Source: Trichoderma breve
Taxonomy: Eukaryota > Ascomycota > Sordariomycetes > Hypocreales > Hypocreaceae
Reading direction: 5' to 3'
Assembly (NCBI RefSeq): GCF_028502605.1
Contig: NW_026611593.1
Span: 310,001-374,000 of the forward strand
Length of the DNA: 64,000 bases
Below are positions 45,995-57,375 of this stretch, in pieces (the stretch's first letter is position 1; each line of letters opens with the position of its first letter). The position numbers and the translations under genes were made by a program. Below the pieces are notes generated by a model, which was given only the letters and a program-made list of their open reading frames with translations, did not search any database and was not told the DNA's origin.

Positions 45995-46854
45995 TTGAGC
46001 GGCTTGGATGGTCGAGATGTGAATTGCATGAGGCTGTACAGAAACTTCAAGTGGCAGCACTACAGTGTTATTATAGAGGAATTAGAGATGGAGTTTAGCG
46101 GGGCCAGGCGCAGGTTACAATGCCCGTGATGTATTTTGACTTTTGCGTCTTCCCGTCTCACGAGCAAAGCATCACAAGAGTGAAAAGCGTCCAATCAGCA
46201 ACTAAATTCTAGTTCGATCTTGTGTAAAGAGTTGTGACTTGTCATCCTGCAGCCACCGCACTAGAAGCCTTCGAATCAAGCCACCCGCAAACGATGAGAA
46301 GGATAATCTTGAATCATCAAAGAAGTCACTTCACTCTATTTTCGACTAAAATCAAGCTTCCAGCTCCAGTAGGCTAATAAAGCACGTGCCAACTCCATTT
46401 ACCTCTTTGGTACTCCGTAGGACAAAATAAAGAACAAGGCAAAAAGAAAAAAAAATAGTTTCAAGGGTTCGGCCTTGGTGCGGTCCGGCGGGGAGTCTGA
46501 AACGCCCTGGCCGGTCCAATCAGGCCAGGCGGTTAGCTGCTTTTTGTTGGGGGTCCATGCATTATTTTCTACCGAGATAATTTACATGTACTGATACGAT
46601 TCTTCTAAATACCGTAGCAAGCGCATGCATGTGAATCCGTCATCGTGCTTACCTTATATTCGCATTCGCTTACACCTGCTGGTTCAGTTTTGATATTTGC
46701 GAGACAAAAGACGTCATGTATATCTAGATTGAGGTCTTCACGCTCCTACCTGAATAGCCTTCCATTCTGATTTCATTTCACCCTGTTTCCTCTTGGATCA
46801 GCTGAATAGTCTATTGCACTGCAGTTTGATAAGAGACAAAAGCAAACTGAAGGC
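45995..46854. promoter_or_regulatory. Divergent promoter, methyltransferase / FAD oxidoreductase
   Basis: 860 bp separates two start codons pointing apart. It contains a CACGTG palindrome (46383-46388). The arrangement favours co-regulation of the pair. No gene seen inside. Confidence 0.6.
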
Positions 46855-48410
46855 ATGCAGCGGCATCAGACAAACGGCGAGAGCAAGTCTCGAGTCGCCA
46901 TCATCGGCACTGGATTGGCGGGACTAACGACGGCATATCTGCTGCACAACGACAAGGAGAAGCGCTACGAGGTGACGCTCTTTGAACAGGTTCGTGTTGA
47001 TAATGAAAAGTCTTGAACTGTCCCTCTCAACTTAGACCTCATCTCATCTCATTTCAATCTCAGGCACCCAAATTCTCGCTCGATGCCGCCTCCGTCACCG
47101 TCAAGAATGACAAGACAGGCACCCTCGAGCGCATCGACATCCCCCCTCGCAGCTTCTGCAGAGGCTACTATGAAAACCTATGCCGCATGTACGACCATCT
47201 CGGCATACCCTTTCAGCGAATCCAGCTCATCTGGGTCTTTGCCAAAGTCTCCGCCGCCACGCAGACTCAGATCCCCATCCACGAGGACGCAGAGACGATG
47301 CCCGGCAGCTACTTTGTCTACGGCAAGCGGCTGCACGAGGCGCTGCTCGTCTCGCCTCATTTCTGGCGCGGATCGCTGCAAAACATCCTGCAGACGTTTT
47401 ACCTGGCCATCTGCCACATCTGGTTCTTTGCTGCTTGTTTCTTGCTGAGGCCGCTGACGATTAAGCCAGAGGCGTATCTGGATGTGAAATCGGGATCCAA
47501 GGATGTTGCCAGTTGCGAGTCATTTCGGCAGTATCTTGATCGGATTCGGCTGCCACAGAATTATGTGCTGTATTACCTGCTGCCTGTGCTGAGCATCATC
47601 TGCAGCTGTTCTCACGCCGAGATGCTGGACTTTCCGGCTAGTGATGTGACGGATTTCATGAAAGGATCCTTTTTGCAAAAGACGTATGTTGCCAGCGGTG
47701 GAATCAACCGAGTCCAGGCGACACTGGCTGAAGGAATTGAGGACGTCCGGTTGGAAACTCGGGTTACAAAGGTGGACCGAATTGATGGACGGGTTCTAAT
47801 CCGCTATGAAAGCACGCAAGATGCCACACGGTCTGCTTCCGAGGAGACGTTTGATCGTGTGGTGCTTGCCGTATCGCCAAATGTTGCGGCCGCCATCTTT
47901 AATCCGTCCAAGCCCATGCTGAGCGTCATCCCCACGGTTCCCGTCACAAGCACAGTTGTTGCTCCTCTGTCTTCGGGATTATCCATTGTGCAGGAGCAGA
48001 CTCATATTCCGTCTGGACAGTGCTCATACCGCCGCGGAGATGCTCAAGTCATGGCCTTTAGGACAACGTTTTCCGAGAGTGTTGTTCAGACCGAGTCATT
48101 ACACTATCTCTCTGACGGACTCATTGTCAGGACGAGCCCTGTTGGAGATGCGCCCGAGCTTAAGGGGGCGCTGGACACATCGAGATTTACACGGACGCTG
48201 CGCACCACGGAAAGCAGAGGCATGGTGCAGAGGGTCATGGGGACAGGCAAATCAGATCCTGCAGAGGCGGGCGTGTGGGTGAATGGGAGGGATAATGTGT
48301 GGATTGTGGGATCTTGGTGCTGGGACGGCATGGTGTTGCTGGAGGGATGTATTATATCGGCCATGAGGGTGGCACGAGATCTTGGTGTGGCGGTCCCATG
48401 GCAGCAGTAG
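46855..48410 (+). CDS. FAD-dependent amine-oxidase-fold oxidoreductase (COG2907-like)
   Basis: Two exons (46855-46989, 47064-48410) give 493 aa. The N-terminus has the Rossmann FAD motif GTGLAG (18-23 as GxGxxG) followed by AYLL and the acidic strand end YEVTLFEQ. A block resembling DIPPRSFCRGYYENLCRMY-DHLGIPF takes the place where predicted bacterial FAD proteins of COG2907 type have the family's second motif. A hydrophobic segment near residues 157-174 (FYLAICHIWFFAACFLL) suggests membrane contact. The C-terminus closes with NVWIVGSWCWDGMVLLEGCIISAMRVAR, the usual FAD-binding end of amine-oxidase-fold enzymes. Bacterial COG2907 genes are commonly found with cyclopropane-fatty-acid-synthase-type methyltransferases; here the neighbour is likewise a lipid-type methyltransferase. 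Substrate unknown. Confidence 0.82.
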
Positions 48411-50890
48411 ATATTTTGCATCGTTTTGTCATTGGTTGTTAGTATGTACCTATTTGCATAGAGATACCTCTGGGTTTTTGTGTTTAGCTTTGTTGACGGA
48501 AATAGAGTGAGCGGACTGACGGTCTGAAGCGTTTTGTTATACTCTTCTTATTTCGATATCATATTCAACATGTTTTATATTCCCCCTGGTGTAAGACATT
48601 TTTATTAGTCTGCAAGTTATACTTAGACAGAATGCATGGCTGTCGATACTCTTGCGCCTATATGGATGCTTGCTTTGGGAAGATCCAAATGTTGGATATT
48701 GACGAGATTATCGCGCGTTCCGTGAATCGTTCAGATACACAAGAGATGATGATGAGATTGACTGCAAACAGAAATTAAGACGGATTATAAGCAAGTTAGC
48801 TTTGAACACCGAAAAGCCAATGTTCTGCGGGATAAAGGACAAATATGTACTCGGAGAGCCCAGTAGGATTGAGACAACGAGATCGTTCCTTTTATGAGCA
48901 ACTCAACTATATTGGACACTACCTTCTTGTGTGATTTCATCCAACTGTGAATCAACTCTCTGCTCGCTAGAATACTGCTTAGTATGCTTAAATACTTTTA
49001 AACACGGTCAGTATCGGTGATTACAGTTTACACTGCTGTCAGAAAGCTTCCCGTCCGTCTTTTCCTCTTCTAGACTGATCACAGCCAAGGGATATCTCCT
49101 AATATCAGCAAGTGTTGGCGATTGGACGGCGTTATGAGAAGCGTTTGAACTGGTTACACTGTAACAATCAGCAGTTAAGAGTCATCAGAGAACTTTGCAC
49201 CTTAAAAAGATGCCAGCGGTCATCTTGATATAGCATATGAAGAGCACCTCGACGACATTTCAGAGTCAGTCCGACTGATTCAATCTTGTCAACCCAATAT
49301 TGCCAGTCATGACAATATTCTTCTTGTTGATTGAGCACGCGTCACTATTATTCTGATAGTGAGGCATAGTAGTAGTAGTGAATCATTATTTTAATTGCAT
49401 TACGATTCCAAGTTGGATAGGGTCGAGGTGATCAGCTAGAAGTTACAAACTGTCGTGATGCAGTCTTTACACTCCATGTCTCTGGTATCACGAAATCTCA
49501 AAGAGCACAAAAAAGGGCTCGATCCGGTCAGTGGTTAGATCACATCATTCGTAACGCCGAGGCCAACAGCCGAGGGCTGATGAGTCGGCATAATATTTCC
49601 TTTGATGGCGTTGAATTGAGTTTGTGTTGGCCGCTGCCGTCAACGCCTCTTTATCTTAAAACCATACATACAGAGAGTGAAATGGCCGAGTGACCGGTAT
49701 GAGAAGGAATATATATAGTTGAGTAAATAGTCTCAGCTTAGATACTCTGATAATCACCTGGGGTGAAAACAAACGGCATAACAGCGGTAACACAAACTGC
49801 CTTGTCAGTTTAGAGTTGAGCCATCATTTTTCTGATTTCGATAGATCTAGGGTAGTAGGCATGTGTGTGGCTTATCGTCAAGATGTTTCAGCCACTCACC
49901 TTGACACCGGCACATCCTCGGATAACTCGATGCAGCAAAACCAAATCCGTCTCCCGCTGACAAAAACTGCCATACAAGTACAGTCATCAAGCCTCAAGGT
50001 AATCAATCTTACTGCAGCCAGTAATTCATCCGACAACCAAAATAAACCAGCCAGCAAATCATCACACACTGTGGCGTCTTGCTCTGTCCTTCCCTCAGGC
50101 ACAGCCCCCCCTTGTCTTGTCTTCCAATCCTTTTTCCTTTTTAGCTGCGTCAATCCCTTAAAGCAGCATTTGCTGTTTTCTGCCCAGCCAATGTCTTGCC
50201 AAGCCCCCACCGCTGCATGGGCTGCATGTGTAGCGCCTTGGTGATGGGTAACCATGACGCCTTTGACTTCTTGGGGGCTTCGGAGAGATTACAAGAACAG
50301 CTCAGCACATGTAGACACTAATTACTCATTGATGTTGATGCTAGGCAGACACGGAAGACAGGGGGGATCCATTGCTCTGCGTCAATTCCGCCCGCATAAA
50401 GAGGCTCAAGCTCAACCTCACGATAGCAAAAAACAAAGAACAAAAGAGTAAGAAGAAAGGAAAGGAAAAAGCCTTGTGAGGGGGAGGGGGGGCTGTAAGA
50501 AACGGATTGACGGAGCAACAACATATGCACTCACACTCGCACATCCATCTCTCTCGTGTGGAGCAAAAAAAAGAGCATCAGCCCGTTTCGGACTTTGTCA
50601 CAGCATTTTGTGCTTGGCGACATCACTCCATTCCCCGTTGATTTGCTAAATGGCCCGCCACCCGGGCGCGGAAATCATGATTTGCGCGGTGCTACGTAAT
50701 TCTGCTACCCCAACCTACGAGTACTTTGGGCGGCCTCAGCTAGTGGTTTTTTGCCCATTTCTCTTTTTTTTTTTGGGACATTTTTTTCTTACATTACTCC
50801 TGGCCCGACTATGTGGGCTGGTTGGCGGGGTGGAGATTATTTTACTGTATGTAACGGTGGTGGCTGGATCGTCATGAGGCAAATCGGGCA

Positions 50891-50908
50891 ATGCGATGCG
50901 ATGCGATG
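50891..50908 (+). repeat. GCGAT pentamer array
   Basis: Three and a half tandem copies of a five-base unit (ATGCG/GCGAT) in noncoding DNA. Confidence 0.75.
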
Positions 50909-51299
50909 ACAATCCATAGCAATAGCATGATGATGAACCAACAGCGCAGATTTGGATGGCTTCAGCTTTGACACATGCCAAGCAGGCTGCCAAGGTTCAC
51001 AGACCAGCCACATCACAGTGCACATGAAACGCAAACAAAGTAAGAATCATGAACCTCAAAGGTGGATATTCTTGGTATTCTCTATCATTACAACTGTGGT
51101 GCGGTTGTTCTTGTTCCCCCGCTTCCGCTATAGCATAGAATGCTTCATGTTCCCTATAGATTCCCAATCCAATGACGCCGAGCTGGTAGCCAAAAGCCAA
51201 CATGTATACCTCCCCCCATAGTTGCCATCCCGTGCCGTTTCGTGTTCGTTGGTCCTCCTGGGAACCGCTGAGGGTAAAAAAGAAAAAGAAAAAATAAAC

Positions 51300-51302
<3 letters not shown>

Positions 51303-51333
<31 letters not shown>
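51303..51333 (+). repeat. 31-base poly-A tract
   Basis: An uninterrupted run of 31 A is read directly from the sequence, the longest homopolymer in the window. It lies about 320 bp beyond the 3' end of the minus-strand GT32 gene. The exact length may be affected by sequencing error. Confidence 0.9.
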
Positions 51334-51335
<2 letters not shown>

Positions 51336-51653
51336 ATCGTCCAAATCGAGATCGCCGGCGTATTCCTGTGCGCCCCTCATCGCATGCCCATGGTGTAGTA
51401 AGTCGACAAAGAAATATTTGAAAACACTAAGCGGGTATCTTTCTCTAAGAAAGGGTAGTAATGCCGAGTACTACTGGTGCAATAGTAGTAGAATTAAGTG
51501 TAAAAAAACGCGAGTAAGATGATTGATGCGGAGCGGATTTTAGAGACGGTGTGCGGAGAATGCGAGAGAGAAAGCCAAAGTAAAGTGACGGACAGGGTGG
51601 TAATGATGCCCGTCACTCTTCAAGTAAGATGCACTCGTAAGCGGGTTGTCGCT

Positions 51654-52739
51654 TTACACCATGGATTGGCTGATGCTGGGCTTCCTCCCCCTCGTCGGTG
51701 ACCAGCTGCTTCGGGAGGCCACGCGGCCAAAGGGAAAGAGGCGGCATCTTCGGCGATACGACCGCTTTGACGTGGTCCAGAAGTAGGCGCCCAGAAAGAA
51801 GACCGTCAGGACCACAAAGAGCAGGCCCAGGTAGAATGTATAGTGCTCGCCAATGGTCAGGAACAAGGCGGCATCCCAGCCGTGCCAGCTGCTGGCACCG
51901 CCGTGGACAAAGATGGGCGTCGTGACCTTGCCCCGGAGCATGTGAGGCGCCATATCGCCGTGCTCGTCGGACAGGATGTAGACGGGGCGGCTGAGGCGGC
52001 CCTCCATGAGGTGACGGACGTACGACATCCACTGGTTGGAGTAGAACATGCAGCCGGTGCTGAGCATGTTCTCGACGTAGGGAATGCGCATCGGCAGCGC
52101 CCAGTGCAGGTCATGGCTGGGCACGTTCTCCAGCAACTGCGTCAGGAAGGGATGGCCGGGCTCCGTCGCGATAAAGGCATTGTTGACGCCGGCCGGGTGA
52201 GCGCCGGGAGACACGTACGGCAGGCGGACAATGGGCGTCGAGTCGAGAGGCACACGACAGGTGACATCGAGGTCGACGTAGATGCCGCCCGAGTGGTGCA
52301 GCAGAGCATAGCGCAGGATGTTGGCGCGCTGGATGTTTTGTGCGTAGCCGGTGTAGTGAGGCAGGATGTCGGGGTAGAACTCGGCGATGAAAGCCGTGGC
52401 ATTGACGTCGGTCCACAGCTGGTGCTGCCAGTCTGGGTGCAGATCGGTGCAGCTGGTGATGGCGGCCTGGTACTTGGAGACGCTGGCGTTGCCCAGGGCG
52501 ATCTGGTGGATGATTTTGGGCACGACGACGGGGCCGAGAGAAGACGATGATGACTCGAGATCGGTGGACGAGGCGTTCTCCGGGTGTCGATACAGAATGT
52601 CGGGGTGGTTATGCAGCAGCGGGTAGAATGTGCTGTACGTCAGGACGATTTCGCCCAGCTCGTGGATGTGCCGGCGGAACAGGACGGTGAACCAGAAGAC
52701 GGCAATGGCCGTCAGGGCCACGATGTTTCGGGCTCGCAT
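51654..52739 (-). CDS. GT32 inositol-phosphorylceramide mannosyltransferase (Sur1/Csg1-like)
   Basis: Golgi enzyme that by family would add mannose to inositol phosphorylceramide (yeast Sur1/Csg1, Csh1). Single exon, 361 aa. An N-terminal anchor (residues about 6-19, IVALTAIAVFWFTVLF) and a C-terminal hydrophobic segment (300-321) flank the lumenal domain, the usual Sur1 topology. Family blocks are VPKIIHQIALGN, PDWQHQLWTDVNA, RANILRYALLHHSGGIYVDLD with the DxD at D156/D158, AFIATEPGHPFL, and HGGASSWHGWDA. The C-terminal tail is Arg/Ser-rich and probably cytosolic. Substrate assignment is by family only; GT32 also includes Och1-type mannosyltransferases, but the C-terminal membrane segment and HGGASSWHG block favour the sphingolipid branch. 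Confidence 0.88.
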   Translation of the reverse strand: MRARNIVALTAIAVFWFTVLFRRHIHELGEIVLTYSTFYPLLHNHPDILYRHPENASSTDLESSSSSLGPVVVPKIIHQIALGNASVSKYQAAITSCTDLHPDWQHQLWTDVNATAFIAEFYPDILPHYTGYAQNIQRANILRYALLHHSGGIYVDLDVTCRVPLDSTPIVRLPYVSPGAHPAGVNNAFIATEPGHPFLTQLLENVPSHDLHWALPMRIPYVENMLSTGCMFYSNQWMSYVRHLMEGRLSRPVYILSDEHGDMAPHMLRGKVTTPIFVHGGASSWHGWDAALFLTIGEHYTFYLGLLFVVLTVFFLGAYFWTTSKRSYRRRCRLFPFGRVASRSSWSPTRGRKPSISQSMV

Positions 52740-55123
52740 CGTTGGGGGGGAATGTGAAGATGCTGAGATGAAGATCGATCAAGAGCAGACGAGAAGAAAG
52801 AAGAGAGAAAGTAAAAAGTAAAGGCGGAGACAAAGAGGGAGCAATGGCGGAGGGAAAGGAAAAGATGCAGTACGTAAGGATGAGACACCAGACGATAGAT
52901 AAGAGAGTGAGCGGATCGCAATGCAATGCGCAACGCAGATCCCCGACCGAGCTGAGTTTCCCTTAGTCCCCTTAATCCTCGGTTGCCAGCTCCTTATTTA
53001 GTCGACTCCTATAGTGGCCCTCTATCCTTTTTTTTTTCTTTTCAAATCAAAACTTGCTTGTCGTATACTCGTATGTAAGGATGCTAAAGATGGAGATGTG
53101 GTGATGAAATTTGGTGGCCCGCCAGGTTTGTTGTAGAGCTTCGGGCCGGGCAAGCGAGGCGCAAGTGAAAAGAAATAGCATTTCGGCGTCTTCAAAGTTG
53201 CTAACCATTTTACCTACTATAATTATGGGACTGGCCACCCCCCCTTTTTTTTGCCCAGTCTGCCGTGGAATCACAGAGTTCGAATGGAACGCCTTCAAAA
53301 CGCAATTTAGCTGGTGGCTTGTCCAAGGAAGAAAAAACTGTCTGTCCATCCCTTGTCTCCCCTTGTTCGTCCTCCTTGCCGAGCGTTGCAGTGCAGCGGG
53401 TATCGCATACCTGAGCGGTACCTGGATGGGCCATCGGACTGCAAGTACCGTCTACCTTGCCGCGCCTGGAACTGCGGCAGTCCGTAGCTCTGCGACACCT
53501 CGGACCCGGCAAATAAAAATGGAAAAAGGCGGACTCGGGGCTAGGCAAGCTTCCTTGGCGTGGCTCACGATTTGATGACGCTGCCCGTCAGATGCAAATG
53601 CGCTGGAAAGGGCCTGGCGCGATGGCCCTGGGGCGGCTTCACGGCAGCGCCATCAGGCCCTACAGCCTGCTACAGCCAACCGCGGCTGCAGGGTGACGGG
53701 GATAGAGACGCCGGTGATTGGGCGTCGAATCCATGGGCGGATCACCGTCGATGTTGGCCCCTGTCCAAGTGCTGAGAGCGAGGCCCTGGGCTGGGGCTGG
53801 GGGTTGCTTGGCAGCGCTGGAACTAGGAAAACTGGCTCAATGATTCTGCTGGTCTGGCTAGTACCGTACGAGTATTCTCCATTTGCCTATTCGCCAAAGG
53901 AGTGCCGGAGGATTGGCTCAAGTGCTCCGATGCCCATCCCATCCATCGTCTGTCTGGGCACGACACTAGGCCGGGCTTCGGGGTGCCTCCTTGGCCCGAC
54001 GGACGCGAATAGGATTGGGACCGAGTGCAGTTGCCATGGCACGAGGCACGGGGCTTGGAACTTAGCGAAGTCCGACTATCCTATCAATCACAGAGCAAAA
54101 ATGTTTCCGTGTAATATCAGCTCTAGTTCTAGTTCTCGTTCTGGTTCCACTTCTAGTAGTCCTGATTCCAGATCTAGGTTGTGGAAGCCACGGACAAGTC
54201 GAACAAACGGAGAACGAGAACGAGGAAAAAGATGGAAAACGGACTTGTCCGTGTCCACGGCATGGTATGATCCCACTAGGTAAGTAGTACTCCGTAGTCT
54301 TGTATTAGGAGCCGCCTCCTCCCTTCCGCTTATATCAGCGGATCATCGGCGGCAAGCAAAACAAAACAGTTGCTACAGTCCAGTCCAGCACAGTCCGTAC
54401 AAACAAAAATAGCCTGCTTATCTACGCGTACGTTGAAATTAAGGTACAGTAATACAGGACACGCGGGCTCTCAGATACGCGTTGAGGGATAATTTTCAAC
54501 GGCGTTGAGCACGGATCCGAGGTATCCAGACCCGATTTATTCTAGAACCTTGAGAGTCCGCGGGAAGGGCCCAGCAGGCTGGTCAGTGGTGAGTGGAATA
54601 GAATTTAGAGTTACCTCGGCCGGGCAGCTCCGCTCAACGTGGCATCAGGCGATGTGCCTTCAACTTCATGGCCAGACCTGAATTACGGAGTCTTCGGCTC
54701 GAATCGAGAGGCAAGTCGCTGCAGTGTTGATAATCAATCAAAAAGTCACATGTAATACAGTATCCTCGCGGGCACGTGAGCTGCTATTTGCACGGCGCTG
54801 AGCTAAGCTGGCCAAGAGTGCCGGGTTACGTCATTCTGGATCGCTGCGTCGGCCGCAATTGGCGCTACGGCATCTTAGACTCCGTGCAGGTGCTCCGTGC
54901 TATTTCCCTTCCAATTCTCATTCCCTAATCCCTTCCGTGGCACGTGACCCCCTTCTGCCAGTGTCTTTGCTGGCCATCACAAGCAAATGCTGCAAAAAGC
55001 TTCCTTCAAGACGCTGGTTATCGTCGATTTACGCATTGATGTTTACAGCTGCAGAGTCGCCCGTGACAGCAGCTGAATCTCGACCGCCCTGAAGAGCAGG
55101 AAAAGGAAGTTCACTGGCCCTAG
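52740..55123. other. 2.4-kb gene-free region between divergent glycosyltransferase genes
   Basis: Contains promoters for the minus-strand GT32 gene and the plus-strand GT64 gene. CACGTG palindromes occur at 54774-54779 and 54941-54946. Around 54118-54170 there is an imperfect TCTAGT/TCTCGT/TCTGGT hexamer series. Open frames (for example 53111-53575 and 53693-54283) lack domain character. Confidence 0.5.
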
Positions 55124-56264
55124 ATGCTCGCCTCCATGACGTCGTGCCTCAGCTGGCTGCAGGCGCCGCGGTTCAGAAGAAGCACAACCATCTTGTCCGC
55201 GCTGATTCTCACCATCGTCACCATTGTGCTGCTGGTCAATCCTGCGTCAGATCTGAAAGCCATTGGGCATTCGAAGCCAGTGTCTGAGGCGTCGGAGACC
55301 GGATACCCTCGGTGCAGCGACCGCACAGATACCAACATCACCTACCCGGTGGAATCATGGCGGGAGGCAGCTGAAACCAAGTTTGGCGGGCTGATGGATG
55401 ATAAGTTCACGTATGTGCAGGGTTGATAATATATGGTTGTGAATATAGAATCATACTAATGATGAATCCTATAGAATTGCCATGTCAACTTTCCATCGCC
55501 CGAGGGAACTCCATCGAACCCTCAACACTCTTCTATCCACCAAGATCCCGTCGCTGCACGAAATCGTCGTCATTTGGAACAACTTTGATGAAAAGGAGCC
55601 CGATAGCTTCGTTTCCGAGTACGGTGTCGTCGTGCGGTACCGCAAGCCAACCCGCGATAGTCTAAACGAGAAGCTTTGGCCCGATCCCAAATACAAGACC
55701 AAAGCCATTCTCCTTTCAGATGACGACGTCTACTACCGGCCCGGCGATCTCGAATTCGTTTTCCAGATGTGGCGAAACTTTGGCAGGGACAGAATGACCG
55801 GCGCTCTCGCGCGCTGCGCTTCGGCTCTTCCCTCTGGCCAATGGGACTACAACTTTTGCTCCCAAAAGGAACACCAAGACGTCTATGCGCTCATCTTGAC
55901 CAATTTAGCATTCACACACATTGCATTTCTCGACTATTACTTTTCCGATGACCCTGCCGCCACCAAGATTCGCAATTATGTCGACGAAGCCTTCAACTGC
56001 GAGGACATTGGTCTCAACTTTGTTGCTTCAATGTTGACTGGCTCAGGTCCTCTTTTAGTCCGTGCAAGCGGTCAATATGTCAACTTGGACCCTTCAGGTG
56101 GCATCAGCAGACATCCAGGCCACATGGAAGCGCGCAGCAAGTGTCTCAACGTCTTTGCCGACGCCTTTGGGTGCATGCCGCTAGTCGACGAGGTAGGACG
56201 GATAGAACACGGGGTAAAACACAATGTATGGTATAAATCCGTGTGGAATCGGATTTTCGGATAG
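55124..56264 (+). CDS. GT64 exostosin-like glycosyltransferase
   Basis: Two exons (55124-55410, 55475-56264) give 358 aa. A type II anchor spans residues about 20-38 (TILSALILTIVTIVLLV). The lumenal domain matches the C-terminal half of exostosins (GT64): IAMSTFHRPRELHRTLNTL, LHEIVVIWNNFDEKEP, the metal/UDP-sugar triad DDD at 178-180 (ILLSDDDVYYRPGDLEFVF), an FLDYYF block, and the late CEDIGLNFVASMLTGSGPLLV, where EDIGLNF is the family catalytic/acceptor motif. Animal members transfer GlcNAc in heparan sulfate synthesis; fungi lack that polymer, so the acceptor is unknown. The intron joins DDKFT|IAMSTF, directly before the catalytic domain. Confidence 0.87.
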
Positions 56265-56584
56265 GCATCTGCTCAGGAAGCAGCGTATAAGATTTTCACG
56301 TAATATTAATGATAATGAAACCGATACACATGTATATGTACATGACAAACGACAAGCCCCCGAGGAGGGCCTCAAATCATTATACTAGACGAGGAACAAA
56401 CGCAGAAAGCATTATGAAGGAAACAATAACACCTCACCAAAGGTGTGGTATGATTTCAACTAAAAGAAACACGCCGCCATATCATATCAAATTCGTCGCA
56501 ATCCAATCACTTAGTCCATATCACTGTGGGCGTTTATCGTTAGCAATGTCCGATATATATCTCCGTGAACGGGGGGACAATCTC
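56265..56584. other. Convergent 3' region
   Basis: 320 bp between the GT64 gene and the converging Gln-rich gene. AT-rich, no gene. Confidence 0.6.
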
Positions 56585-57375
56585 TTACAGTAAAGCCAGT
56601 GTCAAGTCTCCGTGGATCTTCGCCTTCAACTCAATCTGGATATCTAGATTTAAGTCGAGCCGCAGCTTGAGTGGGTTCTTCCCGTCATCCTTCTTCTGCG
56701 GCTGCATTTGTTGCTGTTGCATCTGCTGCTGCTGCATCTGTTGCTGTTGATACATCTGCTGCTGCTGCTGCGGCTGATACATCTGTTGCTGCTGCTGGTC
56801 GCGCTGCTGGTGCGGCACCATCCCCTGGTCTCTCTCGTCGTAGTCGTCTTCTACCTGGCGCTGGAAGGGGGCCCTTCTCCTCCGGCGAGACTGGGTCTTT
56901 GTCTCGGTCTGGGCCTTTTCGCGGCTGCCGCTTGTTCGGCGGCGGCGTTGTTGTTGTTGTTCTTGCTGAGGGGGGGTCTTGGGCTCGTTGTCCTCTTGGC
57001 CGTCGGAGTTGTCTTCGCTGAGCTCGCCTACTTTGCCGTTTTGCTGGCCGTTTTGCTGTTGCTCCTGCTCCTGCTCCGATGCGTTGTCGGAGTCGTTGCC
57101 GGCATCCTCATCCTCGTTGTCTTCCTGTTGCTGTTGTTGCTGTTGAGGCTCTGGCTCCTGACGCTCGGACTGTTGACGCTGCGGCTCTTGACGCTCGGGC
57201 TCCTGCTGTTCCGGCTCTTGCTGTTGTGGCTCCTGTTGTTCCGGCTCTTCTCTAGTCGGGGAGCTAGTGTCCAGGTTCTGGGGTTTCTGAAGAAATGTTA
57301 GTTTGATATGGCTTATTTACAGCCATGCACGGACTGCATGTGTTGTGTGGTTAAACAAACCTCATCTGAAGACAT
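56585..57375 (-). CDS. Gln-rich (prion-like) protein with C-terminal LDLNLDI/HGDL signature
   Basis: Two exons (57375-57361 and 57286-56585) give 238 aa: MSSDE, then KPQNLDTSSPT onward. The first coding exon is only five codons and the second has no ATG until codon 161, so simple ORF calling sees just the last 78 codons. Residues 20-75 are repeats of QEP/EQQEP/ERQEP. A DNEDEDAGNDSDN acidic part and an RRRRTSGS/SRRRRRAP basic part follow, then runs of Q with QQQMYQ/QQQMQ repeats. The whole is likely disordered and of prion-like composition. The last 27 residues are different: alternating hydrophobic residues LRLDLNLDI, LKAKIHGDL and LALL. They are nearly identical to the C-terminus of the gene at 59491-59874. 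Function unknown. Confidence 0.78.

Larger units (their letters stand above)
48411..51653. other. 3.2-kb gene-free region
   Basis: No supportable gene. The left half (48411-49800) is AT-rich with stops in all frames. The right half has a GCGAT array (50891-50908), T-tracts near 50766 and a 31-A run (51303-51333). A tRNA-like fragment near 49520-49580 was considered and rejected. Confidence 0.5.

Noticed and set aside
49520..49580. tRNA-like fragment (GTGGTTAGATC with a possible D-stem GATC/GATC)
   Set aside because: The anticodon stem does not pair and no T-arm consensus follows, so it is not a functional tRNA.
53111..54283. Open frames of 154 and 196 codons between the GT32 and GT64 genes
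   Set aside because: No splice structure, domain or codon bias like the neighbours; composition-driven.
56708..57301. 197-codon Leu-rich plus-strand frame resembling a membrane protein
   Set aside because: It is the reverse complement of CAG/CAA-coded Gln repeats of the minus-strand gene.
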